DNA from: JAFAGX01 sp963759875
GTDB taxonomy: Bacteria > Acidobacteriota > Terriglobia > Terriglobales > Acidobacteriaceae
Assembly: GCA_963759875.1 (NCBI GenBank)
Contig: CAVXBB010000015.1
Coordinates: 124,001-188,000 of the forward strand
DNA: 64,000 bases
Direction of reading: 5' to 3'
Positions 41,751-51,300 of this stretch are shown here, piece by piece; position 1 is the first letter of the stretch, and the number at the start of each line of letters is the position of its first letter. The notes under the pieces were generated by a model, which was given only the letters and a program-made list of their open reading frames with translations, searched no databases and was not told the origin of the DNA. Position numbers and translations under genes: made by a program.

Positions 41751-42000
41751 CCGGTGGACTGTTTGGGATTGACCAAGAGGTGGTCACTCTACGTGGCCTC
41801 TACGGCAACTCCGGGTCCTGACGCGACCTGACATCAGGCGGATCGAATCCAAACTCTCCGGTAGTGTGCGGACTGTAGCTTCCGGCAACTTACCACCGAA
41901 AGCCCCGCTTAGAGCAACCCGCTCTAAGTCTCAGCCACCTCACCTGGTCTTTGGAACCATTTACCACTACTGTCAGAACTTGTCATCAGACCACCTCCTT
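41751..42000 (-). ncRNA. Candidate structured non-coding RNA, about 250-290 nt
   Basis: The minus-strand ends pair: GAGGTGGTC (5' side, opposite 41989-41997) with GACCACCTC (opposite 41777-41785), a perfect 9-bp closing stem. Inside is a perfect hairpin TTAGAGC-GGGTT-GCTCTAA, plus further short helices. A strong terminator follows. The 5' end also offers GGAGG and a 20-codon ORF beginning ATGACAAGTTCTGACAG, so it could be an mRNA leader. I could not match it to 6S, tmRNA, SRP or RNase P. Exact 5' end unknown. Confidence 0.5.
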
Positions 42001-42107
42001 TCCGGTGTAATCGCAGATTACTGGAAAACCTGCTCACACGCAAATAGCACTGAGGTACGGGAGCCAGAAAGTAAACGTCCATCCGTGTCTTGCATTAGCA
42101 TCAATTT

Positions 42108-42980
42108 GTGCCCACCTGGTCGCCAAGCGTAATCGCCGCGTTTGTGTTGGCCGTCGGGCCTCTGTTTGCGTTTGGCTTTGCCACAGATCAGATCTGCCGC
42201 TTTTGCGAAAAGGTTCCGCTTGCCCTGCGAATCATTGTTCCCGCGATCTTCGGCATTCCCTACGTGCTCGCGGGCTCAAATTGGTCCCGAGGCAATTGGC
42301 TGGTCATCTACTTCGGCCTGCCGGTCGTGATTGCCATTCTGCTGTTGCATGCCAGCCAGTCCGATCCCGAACAGGACGGCGATTGGCGCGACTTCGTTGT
42401 CCTCGCTCTGCTCGGCCTTGCAGTCGATTTGCGATGGCTCGAGCCGGCGTGGCCCGCTCATCTCAGCGTCATAAGCAAGCTCATCCTGCTCGATTCCGGT
42501 CTCTACGGTTTTCTTGTCATTCGGCGGCTTACGAACGTCGGCTTCGATTTGCGAATCCAGTGTAAAGATCTCGTTATCGGATTTCGTGAACTCCTGTTCT
42601 TTGCCCCGATTGCCATTCCGCTTGGTTTTATTCTTGGATTTCTCCATTTTCAGAATCGCATCCCCAAACCCGGATCGGCCGCATTAACTCTGCTCTTCAC
42701 CTTTTTTCTGATCGCTATTCCGGAAGAAATCTTCTTCCGCGGATGGATGCAAAATCTTCTCGAACGCCGGCTGGGTTCCCGTTTTTCTCTCGCGCTAACC
42801 GCGATTATTTTCGGCCTTTCACATTTCAATAAGCGGGCCACGCACTTCAATTGGCGCTATGTTCTGCTTGCGACTATCGCCGGAATTTTCTATGGAAGAG
42901 CCTGGTGGTCTCGGCATCGGGTCATCGGTTCCGCCATCACCCACACCTGCGTGGATACAATCTGGTCACTTTGGCTGTAA
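42108..42980 (+). CDS. CPBP-family intramembrane protease
   Basis: 290 aa, eight or so membrane segments. Active-site motifs are PEEIFFRGWMQNLLERRLG (EExxxR), FGLSHFN and HTCVDTIWSLWL near the C-terminus. A GTG start is the first in frame; no strong ribosome-binding site. This is the second CPBP gene in the window and differs clearly from that at 28024. Substrate unknown. Confidence 0.85.
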   Translation: MPTWSPSVIAAFVLAVGPLFAFGFATDQICRFCEKVPLALRIIVPAIFGIPYVLAGSNWSRGNWLVIYFGLPVVIAILLLHASQSDPEQDGDWRDFVVLALLGLAVDLRWLEPAWPAHLSVISKLILLDSGLYGFLVIRRLTNVGFDLRIQCKDLVIGFRELLFFAPIAIPLGFILGFLHFQNRIPKPGSAALTLLFTFFLIAIPEEIFFRGWMQNLLERRLGSRFSLALTAIIFGLSHFNKRATHFNWRYVLLATIAGIFYGRAWWSRHRVIGSAITHTCVDTIWSLWL

Positions 42981-43031
42981 CGGTGAAGCCGTGCGCTGGT
43001 ACTGGCGCAACGAGGGATCTTTGCGACACAG

Positions 43032-43055
43032 CAATCGCGCGTTTGGCTCGCTTCC
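43032..43055 (+). repeat. Dispersed repeat CAATCGCGCG…, copy A
   Basis: CAATCGCGCGTTTGGCTCGC then TTCC. The same 24 bases occur at 59688-59711 and, with two changes, at 61702-61725. All three are on the plus strand in intergenic DNA. Flanks share weaker similarity (GCGACACAG / GCGACGACA). Confidence 0.7.
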
Positions 43056-43117
43056 TTGTCGTACTATGCGATCACCCCGGCTCCTGAGTTATGCTTGCGG
43101 ATACCTCGAATAAGCTC

Positions 43118-44617
43118 ATGAAAAATAATTGGATCGCCACAATCATCTTGATTACGTTGACGCCGCTGTGGTCCCAAACGACCTTAACGCAACCAGAAGT
43201 TATAACCGTCGACCTCTCAGCCCCTTCCCATGCGTTTCCCCATTTCTGGGAGCACATGTTCGGCTCCGGTCGCGCAATTCTTTCCCTGCGCGAAGGCTAC
43301 CGCGACGACCTGCGCGCAGTCGAGAACGTCACCGATTTCCAGTACGTCCGCTTTCACGCCATTCTTGATGACGAGGTCGGCGTCTACGATGAAGACGCCC
43401 AGGGCAATCCGGTTTACAAATTCTCCTACGTGGACCAGATCTACGATGGGTTGCTCCAAAATCGCATCCGTCCCTTCGTCGAGCTGAGCTTCATGCCCAA
43501 CAAGCTCGCGGCCAAAGATATTCATCAGGCATTTTGGTATAAGCCGAATGTTTCCCCTCCCAAGGACTGGGCCCGTTGGGAAGGACTCATTCACCAATTC
43601 GTGCAGCATGTGGTAGATCGCTACAGCATTGATGAAGTCGCGCAATGGTATTTCGAAGTTTGGAACGAACCCAATATCGACTTCTGGGCTGGTGATCCCA
43701 AACAGGATACGTATTGGCAGCTATACGACCACGCCGCCGCCGCTGTGAAGAGCGTCAGTCCGCGATTACGCGTGGGCGGCCCGGCCACGGCCCAGGCCGC
43801 CTGGGTCGACGCTTTCATCCAGCATTGCGCGCAGAACCACGTTCCCGTGGATTTTGTTTCCAGCCACGTTTATGGCAACGACACCGCCGATAACGTCTTT
43901 CACACCAACGAGAATATTCCGCGCGATAAGATGGTCTGCCGTGCAGTAAAGAAAGTTCACGACGAGGTTGTTCATTCCGCCCGTCCCAATCTCCCCTTCA
44001 TCCTCAGTGAATTCAACGCCACTTATTCAACCGACACCGCCATCACCGACTCGACCTACATGGGCCCGTGGATGGCAGACACGATTCGCCAATGCGATGG
44101 CTTCGTGACTGAAATGTCCTATTGGACTTTTTCCGACGTCTTCGAGGAACAGGGAGTAGTCAAAAAGCCCTTCTACGGCGGCTTCGGACTGATTGCCGAA
44201 GGTGGGATCCCAAAGCCGGCTTATGCTGCTTTCCAAGTGCTGCACCAACTCGGTGATCGCCGTATTGCCCTGAACTCTGATGACGCGCTGGCAACCCGTC
44301 GCCCCGACGGAACCGTGGTTCTGGCTCTCTGGAACCTCGTGCCGCCCGATCAGAACGGGTCAACCAAGGCTGTCACGATCCATTTCAAGAACTCCGGTGA
44401 TATGCACCGTGTCTCAATCTCGCGCGTCGACCATGATCACGGTGATCCTCGGCCTGCCTACGAAAAAATGGGTTCGCCAGCCTATCCAACGCAAGCGCAA
44501 TTGCAAGAACTTCGCCAAGCCGCCCAGCTTCCTTCACCCGAGGTCGAAAGCCTGAAAGACGGTGAATTGAAAATAACGCTCCCGCCTCAGGGCCTGGCGG
44601 TAATCGAAATGAAATGA
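43118..44617 (+). CDS. Glycoside hydrolase family 39-like enzyme
   Basis: 499 aa. A signal peptide (NNWIATIILITLTPLWSQ) is followed by a TIM-barrel enzyme. The acid/base Glu is in WYFEVWNEPNIDFW, and the nucleophile Glu in FILSEFNATYSTD; both fit GH39 (beta-xylosidase/alpha-iduronidase type). HFWEHMFGSGRAILSLREGY near the N-terminus is also typical. A beta-sandwich tail follows. I chose ATG at 43118, where the signal peptide begins. It acts outside the cytosol on a beta-linked glycan; substrate unknown. Confidence 0.85.
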   Translation: MKNNWIATIILITLTPLWSQTTLTQPEVITVDLSAPSHAFPHFWEHMFGSGRAILSLREGYRDDLRAVENVTDFQYVRFHAILDDEVGVYDEDAQGNPVYKFSYVDQIYDGLLQNRIRPFVELSFMPNKLAAKDIHQAFWYKPNVSPPKDWARWEGLIHQFVQHVVDRYSIDEVAQWYFEVWNEPNIDFWAGDPKQDTYWQLYDHAAAAVKSVSPRLRVGGPATAQAAWVDAFIQHCAQNHVPVDFVSSHVYGNDTADNVFHTNENIPRDKMVCRAVKKVHDEVVHSARPNLPFILSEFNATYSTDTAITDSTYMGPWMADTIRQCDGFVTEMSYWTFSDVFEEQGVVKKPFYGGFGLIAEGGIPKPAYAAFQVLHQLGDRRIALNSDDALATRRPDGTVVLALWNLVPPDQNGSTKAVTIHFKNSGDMHRVSISRVDHDHGDPRPAYEKMGSPAYPTQAQLQELRQAAQLPSPEVESLKDGELKITLPPQGLAVIEMK

Positions 44618-44707
44618 AGAAGAGAAGCGCCTCACCTGCAATTCGGCAACTGCCGGGTGGCAAGCTTCATCACTGCAATTCAGGGGTACCTCTATAGCAG
44701 CCGCAGT

Positions 44708-46045
44708 CTAACTTGATGTCGCAGCCGCATGCGTGGCCAGCAGCGGATGAGCTTCGCCACGAAACCCTGCTGCCTCCATCGCATTGCGCACTTCAGAATT
44801 GCGCATGAATGTTTTCCAAACGAATTCTGTCCGGGCATTTTCCGCCATGAGCATGCTGATCCCAACGTCGATTCCGATTACGTCCGAACTCGCCCAGCCG
44901 GTCAGCGGGTTGAAAGCATCCACAAACCCGTAACGCTTCCAGATTTGTTTTCCGTAATACGCCCGCAAATTTCGCAAGACATCGAGTGACTCTGAAAATA
45001 TGAACGGTAGTGACCCTGCCGCCGCCGCGGGCACTATGGTTCCGTCAATCGGCCCCAGCATCGGCGGCCCGCCCCACGCAACGTAACCTTCATGAGAATC
45101 TGACGCGGTAATTCCCCAAACCTTGCTGGAATAGCATGGGAACTCCGAACTCAAGTGCTCGCAGAATTTTCGGTGCGCCCGGCAAGCGGTCACAGAATTT
45201 TGAAAATAGTCCGCGTACTGGTCATGCTTTGCCCGAAAGTCAAACCAGGCATGCGAGAACTGGTGCACAAAAAGCGGCGCCGGAATCGAAATGTATTTGA
45301 ACCCCTCGTAGCTCACGTACGGCCGCCGGATGGCTTCCCAAGCTTGCGCCGGAATCGGCTTGCTCGGCGATCCCATCGCCAGCAGATACAGCATCATCGA
45401 TTCGCAATACGCATCCCATCGCTTCGGGCTGAATTCCAACTCGGGTGTCCAGTGCATGGCGAATGTATCGCCGCCATTCAACATCCATGGCCACTCCACG
45501 CGATGATAAAGCTCCGTGGCATCGCGCCGGATTTCACCATCATTAATCGTTTCCCGGCAAGTCAGGACTCCGCATAACAGAATCGCCATGTCGATCGGCG
45601 AGATTTCCGAGAATCCTGACCGGTTCCCGTTTCGCATATCAACAAAGTGATAGAGGAAACCATTGACCTGCTGGGCGTCGTTGAGCAGGAAGTGCAATGT
45701 CGTCCGCACACGCTCCGTGATTTCGAGCGGAGGCCGATACCTGCGCTCATGCCCGATGCAAAGTGCTGTCAGTCCGAAGCCCGTTGCCGCGATGCTCGCG
45801 GTCACCCGGGCGTCTATGCCATCTGCATTCGCTCGATCTCGAACCAAGCCGGTATGCGGATCAGCCTCGTTCCAGAAGAACTCAAACGCCGCTCGCTCCA
45901 GTTCTTCCAGAAGGGGATTGTCGGGCTCAATCTCGGACGAAGGCAGCGATAAAATGGGCAGGGAAGCCCACCCCTTAGCGGCAAGAGGGAGCACAATCGA
46001 GCCGGTGGCGGCGGCCCGCAAAAATTTACGTCTGTCCCAACGCAT
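44708..46045 (-). CDS. Tat-exported glycoamylase-domain enzyme (GH144-like, beta-1,2-glucanase candidate)
   Basis: 445 aa. A twin-arginine signal opens the protein (DRRKFLRAAATGSIVLPLAA). The glycoamylase domain (PF10091 type) follows: EFFWNEADPHTGLVRDRAN, TASIAATGFGLTALCIG, then PLFVHQFSHAWFDFR, GITASDSHEGYVAWGGPP and AFNPLTGWASSDVIGIDVG. GH144 enzymes of this build are endo-beta-1,2-glucanases. The next operon encodes a beta-1,2-glucan synthase-like protein, which fits. The enzyme lies divergent from the ABC exporter. Confidence 0.8.
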   Translation of the reverse strand: MRWDRRKFLRAAATGSIVLPLAAKGWASLPILSLPSSEIEPDNPLLEELERAAFEFFWNEADPHTGLVRDRANADGIDARVTASIAATGFGLTALCIGHERRYRPPLEITERVRTTLHFLLNDAQQVNGFLYHFVDMRNGNRSGFSEISPIDMAILLCGVLTCRETINDGEIRRDATELYHRVEWPWMLNGGDTFAMHWTPELEFSPKRWDAYCESMMLYLLAMGSPSKPIPAQAWEAIRRPYVSYEGFKYISIPAPLFVHQFSHAWFDFRAKHDQYADYFQNSVTACRAHRKFCEHLSSEFPCYSSKVWGITASDSHEGYVAWGGPPMLGPIDGTIVPAAAAGSLPFIFSESLDVLRNLRAYYGKQIWKRYGFVDAFNPLTGWASSDVIGIDVGISMLMAENARTEFVWKTFMRNSEVRNAMEAAGFRGEAHPLLATHAAATSS

Positions 46046-46514
46046 GAAGAGAAACCGTGCTTAGAATTATCCTTGAGAGGAGCTGTCGATCCGCATCTCA
46101 ATCCCCTGCCAAACACCTTTTTTTATTGGGGCGGGAAAATTTTTCCTGAATGCGGCCGCTCCTGCTCTCAATTCGGGATAAAGCTTAGTACAGAAGCCGA
46201 GCCCTCTCGCAGCACAACTCGCCACCCTGAATCACTACGGTAATAAGGTGAATGCCTTAGCCAATAGGTGCCACAAAACACAGCCACCACGTGGCTGACA
46301 AACTTCGCCAACCAAATGGTTCTCCACCTGCAATTGCCCACATAGTCATGGTTCTGGTCGCCTCGAGCCCAAACTGCATAAAGTTGCATAAGTTGTTGTA
46401 TGCACAAACCTTGTGGTAGCTTTGTGCATCTTTGGTATGGCACGCCGCGACCAGCCCAATGTTTAGCTTTGACTTACCTACCGACGCAGCCAAGACTATT
46501 AACTAGGTTCGAGC
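46046..46514. promoter_or_regulatory. Divergent regulatory region between GH144-like and ABC exporter genes
   Basis: About 470 bases with no convincing gene. It contains the inverted repeat ATGCACAAA (46400-46408) / TTTGTGCAT (46421-46429), preceded by GCATAA-type direct repeats. A possible promoter for the exporter is TTGACT at 46469 with GACTAT at 46494, though the 19-base spacing is long. Confidence 0.35.
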
Positions 46515-48332
46515 ATGGGCCACAACGAGTTTCGTAGCGGATGGCAGGAGCGCTTAGCCGCGCTGCGCAACGTACCCCCCGTTCTCAAAATCGTGTGGGA
46601 GTCGGGACCCTCGGTGGTCGCTTTCGGGCTCATCTTTCGCCTTTTCGCTGCGGTTCTCCCGGTCGGTCTGCTGTGGATCACCAAGCTCATCATCGACCGC
46701 ATTGTTCACTCGGTCTCCGCTCATCAGCCGGTCAATTCTCGATTCTGGTGGCTGGTGGCGGCTGAGTTTGGCGTTGCTGTTTTTCTCAGCGTCCTCAGCC
46801 GCGGCATCGACTACCTCGATTCGCTGTTGGCCGACAAATACACGCGCCACGTCAGCATAGCAGTCATGAAGCATGCTTCCGAACTGGATTTGATCGCCTA
46901 TGAGGACCCGGTCTTCTACGACCGTCTTGAACGTGCCCGCGTGCAGGCTACCGATCGTTTGGGCATGATTCAGTCCATCGGTCGCCTCATTCAGCAGTTC
47001 ATCACCGCCGTCACGATGTCGGTTACCATCATCTTCTTTTCCCCTTGGCTGATGTTGTTGTTGGTTGCGGGAGTGCTGCCGGCGTTCCTGGGTGAAAGCC
47101 ATTTCGCGTTCTTGGGCTACGCCAAAAACTTCAACCAGACTCCGATCAAGCGGCAACTCGACTACCTTCGTGTGCTGGGCGGCAGCAAAGAAGCCGCTAA
47201 GGAACTCAAGCTTTTCGGGCTAAGTAAGTTCCTGACCAATCGCTTCACCGATCTCTCAAACCGGATCTATTCGCAAGATGTCTCGCTCGCTCGCCGCCGT
47301 CTCATCGCGGGGGCGGCTCTGTCCATCATCGGTACACTCGGATACTATGCCGCCTACGCCTGGGTTATCTGGCGCACTCTGGCCGGTGTGCTCTCCATCG
47401 GTACCCTGACCTTGCTCGCTGGCGCCATTCAGCAGGCGAGCCTCAACATCCAGCAAGTCTTCTCCACCTTGGCTGGAATTGCCGACCAGGCGCTCTTCCT
47501 CACGGATCTGCTGGCGTTTTTCGGCATGCAGCCGACGATCTGTTCCAAGCCAAACGCATTACCCGCTCCGCGGCCGATCCTGCGCGGTTTCGAGTTTCGC
47601 AATGTCTCCTTCCGCTATCCCGGGACCGAGCGCCTCGTTCTAAATCAGCTTAATTTTCACCTTCATCCCGGAGAGCGGGTCGCTTTGATCGGCGAAAATG
47701 GCGAAGGCAAAACCACTATTGTCAAGCTCATCACCCGGCTCTACGATCCTATTGAGGGGCAGATTCTGCTCGATGGCGTCGATCTTCGCGAGTACGACCT
47801 CGAGGATCTTTATCGTGAGTTCGGAGTCATCTTTCAGGACTTCATGCGGTATGAAATGACCGCTCGCGAAAATATTGCTTCCGGATTGATCAACGAACTA
47901 GGAAACCTTCTATTACTTCGAAACGCCGCCCACAAGAGTCTGGCCGACGAGGTAGTCGCCCGTCTTCCCCAAGGTTATGAGCAGATGCTCGGCCGAAGGT
48001 TTGAAGGTGGAGTCGATCTTTCCGGCGGCGAATGGCAAAAAGTTGCCTTGGCACGCGCCTATCTTCGTGACGCCCAGCTTCTCATCCTCGACGAGCCGAC
48101 CGCCTCCCTCGATGCACGCAGTGAGTACGAAGTCTTTCGCCGATTTGCCGAACTTACCGCCGGCAAGATGGCTCTCTTTATTTCTCATCGCTTTTCTACC
48201 GTGCGAATGGCTGATCGCATCGTAGTACTAGAAAAGGGCAGGATTGCTGAAGAGGGCACGCACGAGCAACTCTCAATGCTGGGTGGCCGCTACGCTGAAA
48301 TGTTCGAGTTGCAGGCTGCGAGTTACCGCTGA
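46515..48332 (+). CDS. ABC exporter, fused membrane and ATPase domains
   Basis: 605 aa half-transporter that would work as a homodimer. The membrane domain (about residues 1-330) has six hydrophobic segments. The ATPase has Walker A IGENGEGKTT, Q-loop VIFQDFMRYEMTARENIASG, signature VDLSGGEWQKVALARA and Walker B LLILDEPTASLD. The glucan-synthase-like gene starts seven bases after its stop, so it is a good NdvA/ChvA-type candidate for export of its product. Sequence alone does not prove the substrate. Confidence 0.88.
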   Translation: MGHNEFRSGWQERLAALRNVPPVLKIVWESGPSVVAFGLIFRLFAAVLPVGLLWITKLIIDRIVHSVSAHQPVNSRFWWLVAAEFGVAVFLSVLSRGIDYLDSLLADKYTRHVSIAVMKHASELDLIAYEDPVFYDRLERARVQATDRLGMIQSIGRLIQQFITAVTMSVTIIFFSPWLMLLLVAGVLPAFLGESHFAFLGYAKNFNQTPIKRQLDYLRVLGGSKEAAKELKLFGLSKFLTNRFTDLSNRIYSQDVSLARRRLIAGAALSIIGTLGYYAAYAWVIWRTLAGVLSIGTLTLLAGAIQQASLNIQQVFSTLAGIADQALFLTDLLAFFGMQPTICSKPNALPAPRPILRGFEFRNVSFRYPGTERLVLNQLNFHLHPGERVALIGENGEGKTTIVKLITRLYDPIEGQILLDGVDLREYDLEDLYREFGVIFQDFMRYEMTARENIASGLINELGNLLLLRNAAHKSLADEVVARLPQGYEQMLGRRFEGGVDLSGGEWQKVALARAYLRDAQLLILDEPTASLDARSEYEVFRRFAELTAGKMALFISHRFSTVRMADRIVVLEKGRIAEEGTHEQLSMLGGRYAEMFELQAASYR

Positions 48333-48339
48333 TTCGCCG

Positions 48340-51300
48340 ATGCCAGAGAACACACATGTCGACGTGGTAAACGAAGAATCGGAACTGCCGCATGATTCTT
48401 CCCCAAGGGACGCCGAAGACACCCAAGCTCTGCGTGCGCACGCCACCGAACTCGCCCACAGCTTGGCGTGGGTCCCGGGTATGCGCTCGTCCAATGAAAT
48501 CTTCGCGCGCTATCGTTCTTTGTGTGCTGCGATTGGCACCCAGTTTCAACCGTTCCGCGCTCCCATTGCTCCGGACGCCGTAGTTCCCGACGATTTTCGC
48601 TGGCTGCACGACAATCTCAACTTAGTCGACATGGAATTGCACGGCATGGCGGATGCCCTCAAGTACTTGGCCAAGGCTCCGCACGTTGTCGTTGCGGGTG
48701 GCGCGGTCATGCCCAGACCCGTCGCCATTGCGCAAGGTTTTCTCACCGCCGTGCAGTACCGCTTTACTGAGCAGGCCCTCACCTCCTACGTACTTGCCTT
48801 TCAGAATGTCACCGTCCTGAACATGAAAGAGCTGATTGCTTTGGCCTCGGCTCTAAAGCTGGTGTTGCTCGAAGAGATCGCCGCGCGAGCTGCCAAAAAC
48901 CTGCAGGATGAGAAGGGTTCCTATCAGGTTGGCGTTTGCATCACCAGCTTGCGTGATGCGACCCAATCCTCATGGAAAGAACTTCTCGAGCCGCTGATCC
49001 TTTTTGATCGCATCCTGCGCCAGGATCCCGCCGGTGCCTACTCGCGAATGGATTTTGAAAGTCGCGAGCTCTATCGCAAGAGAGTTGTCAGAATTTCTCG
49101 CCGCAGCGATTGCACGGAAATGGAGGTCGCCAAAGCGGCCCTGGCATTGGCGCAAGAGGCCGAAGAAAAAGACGAACCGGATGCGCGTCTGCACCTTCGC
49201 CGCTCCCATATCGGCTACTACTTGATCGCAGAAGGGAAGAGCCTTCTCCACCAACGCGTTCGTTTTCGTCCTTCTTTTAGCCAACGCGTGGTCGATTTCC
49301 TTCGTAATCATCCTGACGAATACTATCTGCCTGGCATTGAGATTCTCACCTTTGCGATTATTACCATCATCGTCGTACTCATAACCAATCGATTCAATCC
49401 ACCCGATCTTACCTTTCTTGCCATCGTGGCCTTGTTGTTGCCCGCGTCTCAAAGCGCGGTTCTGCTCGTCAACTATCTGACCACCTCATTATTGCGTCCG
49501 GAAATCCTGCCCAAGCTCGATTTCTCCGAGGGAGTCGCTGACGATTGCGTGACCCTGGTTGGCATCCCCACGCTTTTGTTGAACGAGAAGCAAGTCCATC
49601 GCTTAGTGGAGGACCTTGAGGTTCGTTTCCTCGGCAATCGCGATCGCAACGTCCATTTCGTTCTTCTCACCGATCTCCCGGATTCCAGCCACACTCCGCG
49701 CGAAGATAGCCCGTTGATCACCCTTTGTGCCCAGTTGGTGCGCAACCTGAACAGCAAATATGCGGCGGAAGGAAAGGGAACGTTCCTCCTGTTACATCGC
49801 CACCGTGTCTACAACCCGCGCGAGAAAGTCTGGATGGGTTGGGAGCGAAAACGCGGCAAGCTGATGGACCTTAACAAATTGTTGCGCCACGAGTACGACA
49901 GTTTCCCTGTAAAAGTCGGCGATCTCTCAGTCCTTTCCACAGCGCGCTACGCCATCACTCTGGACTCAGATACCGAATTGCCGCGCGGTTCGGCGCAGCG
50001 CATGGTCGGCTGCCTTGCCCACCCCTTGAACCAGGCCATCATCGATCCCGATAGGAACGTTGTGGTCGCCGGGTATGGCATCTTGCAGCCGCGCGTGGGG
50101 GTCAGCGTTCAAAGCGCAGCCAAGTCGCGTCTCGCCGCCATTTATTCCGGTGAAACCGGCTTCGACATCTATACCCGCGCCATTTCCGACGTCTACCAGG
50201 ACCTCTACGGCGAAGGTACTTTCGCGGGCAAGGGAATCTACGAAGTCGAAACCTTGCATCGCGTATTGAATCACCGCTTTCCTAACAACGCGCTGCTTAG
50301 TCATGACCTCATTGAGGGCGCCTATGCCCGTGTCGGACTGGCCAGCGACATCGAAGTCATCGAGGATTACCCTTCTCATTACCGCGCCTACAATCGGCGC
50401 AAGCATCGCTGGCTTCGCGGCGACTGGCAAATTACCGCCTGGTTGTTTTCCCATGTCCGCGACGAGTCGGGACAGCGCGTTGCGAATCCCATCTCGTTCA
50501 TTTCGCAATGGAAGATATTCGACAACCTGCGCCGTAGTCTGGTTGAACCCGCTACCCTCGTCCTCTTTGTCTTGGGTTGGACGGTTCTGCCGGGCAAAGC
50601 GGTATGGTGGACGTTGGCAACCGTCGCGATTTTGTTTTTGCCGGCCTGGTGTCAATTCCTGTTTGAATTGACGCGCGCCGCCATTCAGCGCTATCCGGCC
50701 ATCGCAAAGGATGCTCTCAAGGCGTTGTTTGCCGCCAACGTCAATGTTCTTCTGAATCTCATCTTCCTGGCCCACCAGATGTTGTTGTCGATTGACGCCG
50801 TCATACGAACAGTCGTCCGCCGCACGCTCACGCGAGAACGGCTTTTGCAATGGGAAACTGCAGCCGAAGCGGAGATCGGAGCTACCACGCGTACTCCGAT
50901 CGACATCTACCTCGATTGGACTCCAGCCCTGGCTCTCGCGCTCGCCGCGCTGGTTTGGTTTGTACGGCCGTGGGCCATCTTTTCCGCGCTGCCCGTCTTG
51001 CTGCTATGGGCCTCCAGTAAGCTCGTTTCTGTTTGGCTGAACCGTCCGCCGCGTGCCCCGTATCAAGAGCCGTCTCCCAAGGACAAGCAACTGCTTCGCC
51101 GGGCAGCCCTCCACACCTGGCGGTACTTCGCCGAATTCAGCAACGCCGAGCATCACTGGTTGATTCCAGACAATGTCCAGGAGGATCCCTTCAAGGTTGC
51201 CGCGCGCGTCTCACCCACGAATCTCGGTTTGCTTCTCAACGCTCGCCAGGCGGCGTGTGAATTCGGCTATCTCACAGTCGCGGAATTTGCCGAGCATACA

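Noticed and set aside
41751..42000. Assignment of the structured segment as tmRNA, 6S RNA, SRP RNA or RNase P
   Set aside because: None of the conserved landmarks I know (tmRNA tag and T-arm, RNase P GAGGAAAGTC, SRP GGAAGCAGCC) is present. Left unassigned.
28024..42980. Two CPBP proteases as a duplicated bacteriocin or immunity locus
   Set aside because: They are 14 kb apart, share only the family motifs and have no small-peptide or transporter partner nearby.
46168..46443. Minus-strand 91-codon ORF in the GH144-like/exporter spacer
   Set aside because: No ribosome-binding site and no protein-like pattern; overlaps the inverted repeat and promoter-like sequences.
49966..50850. Minus-strand 294-codon ORF inside the glucan synthase-like gene
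   Set aside because: Antisense to the conserved glycosyltransferase domain; no start signals and no family features.
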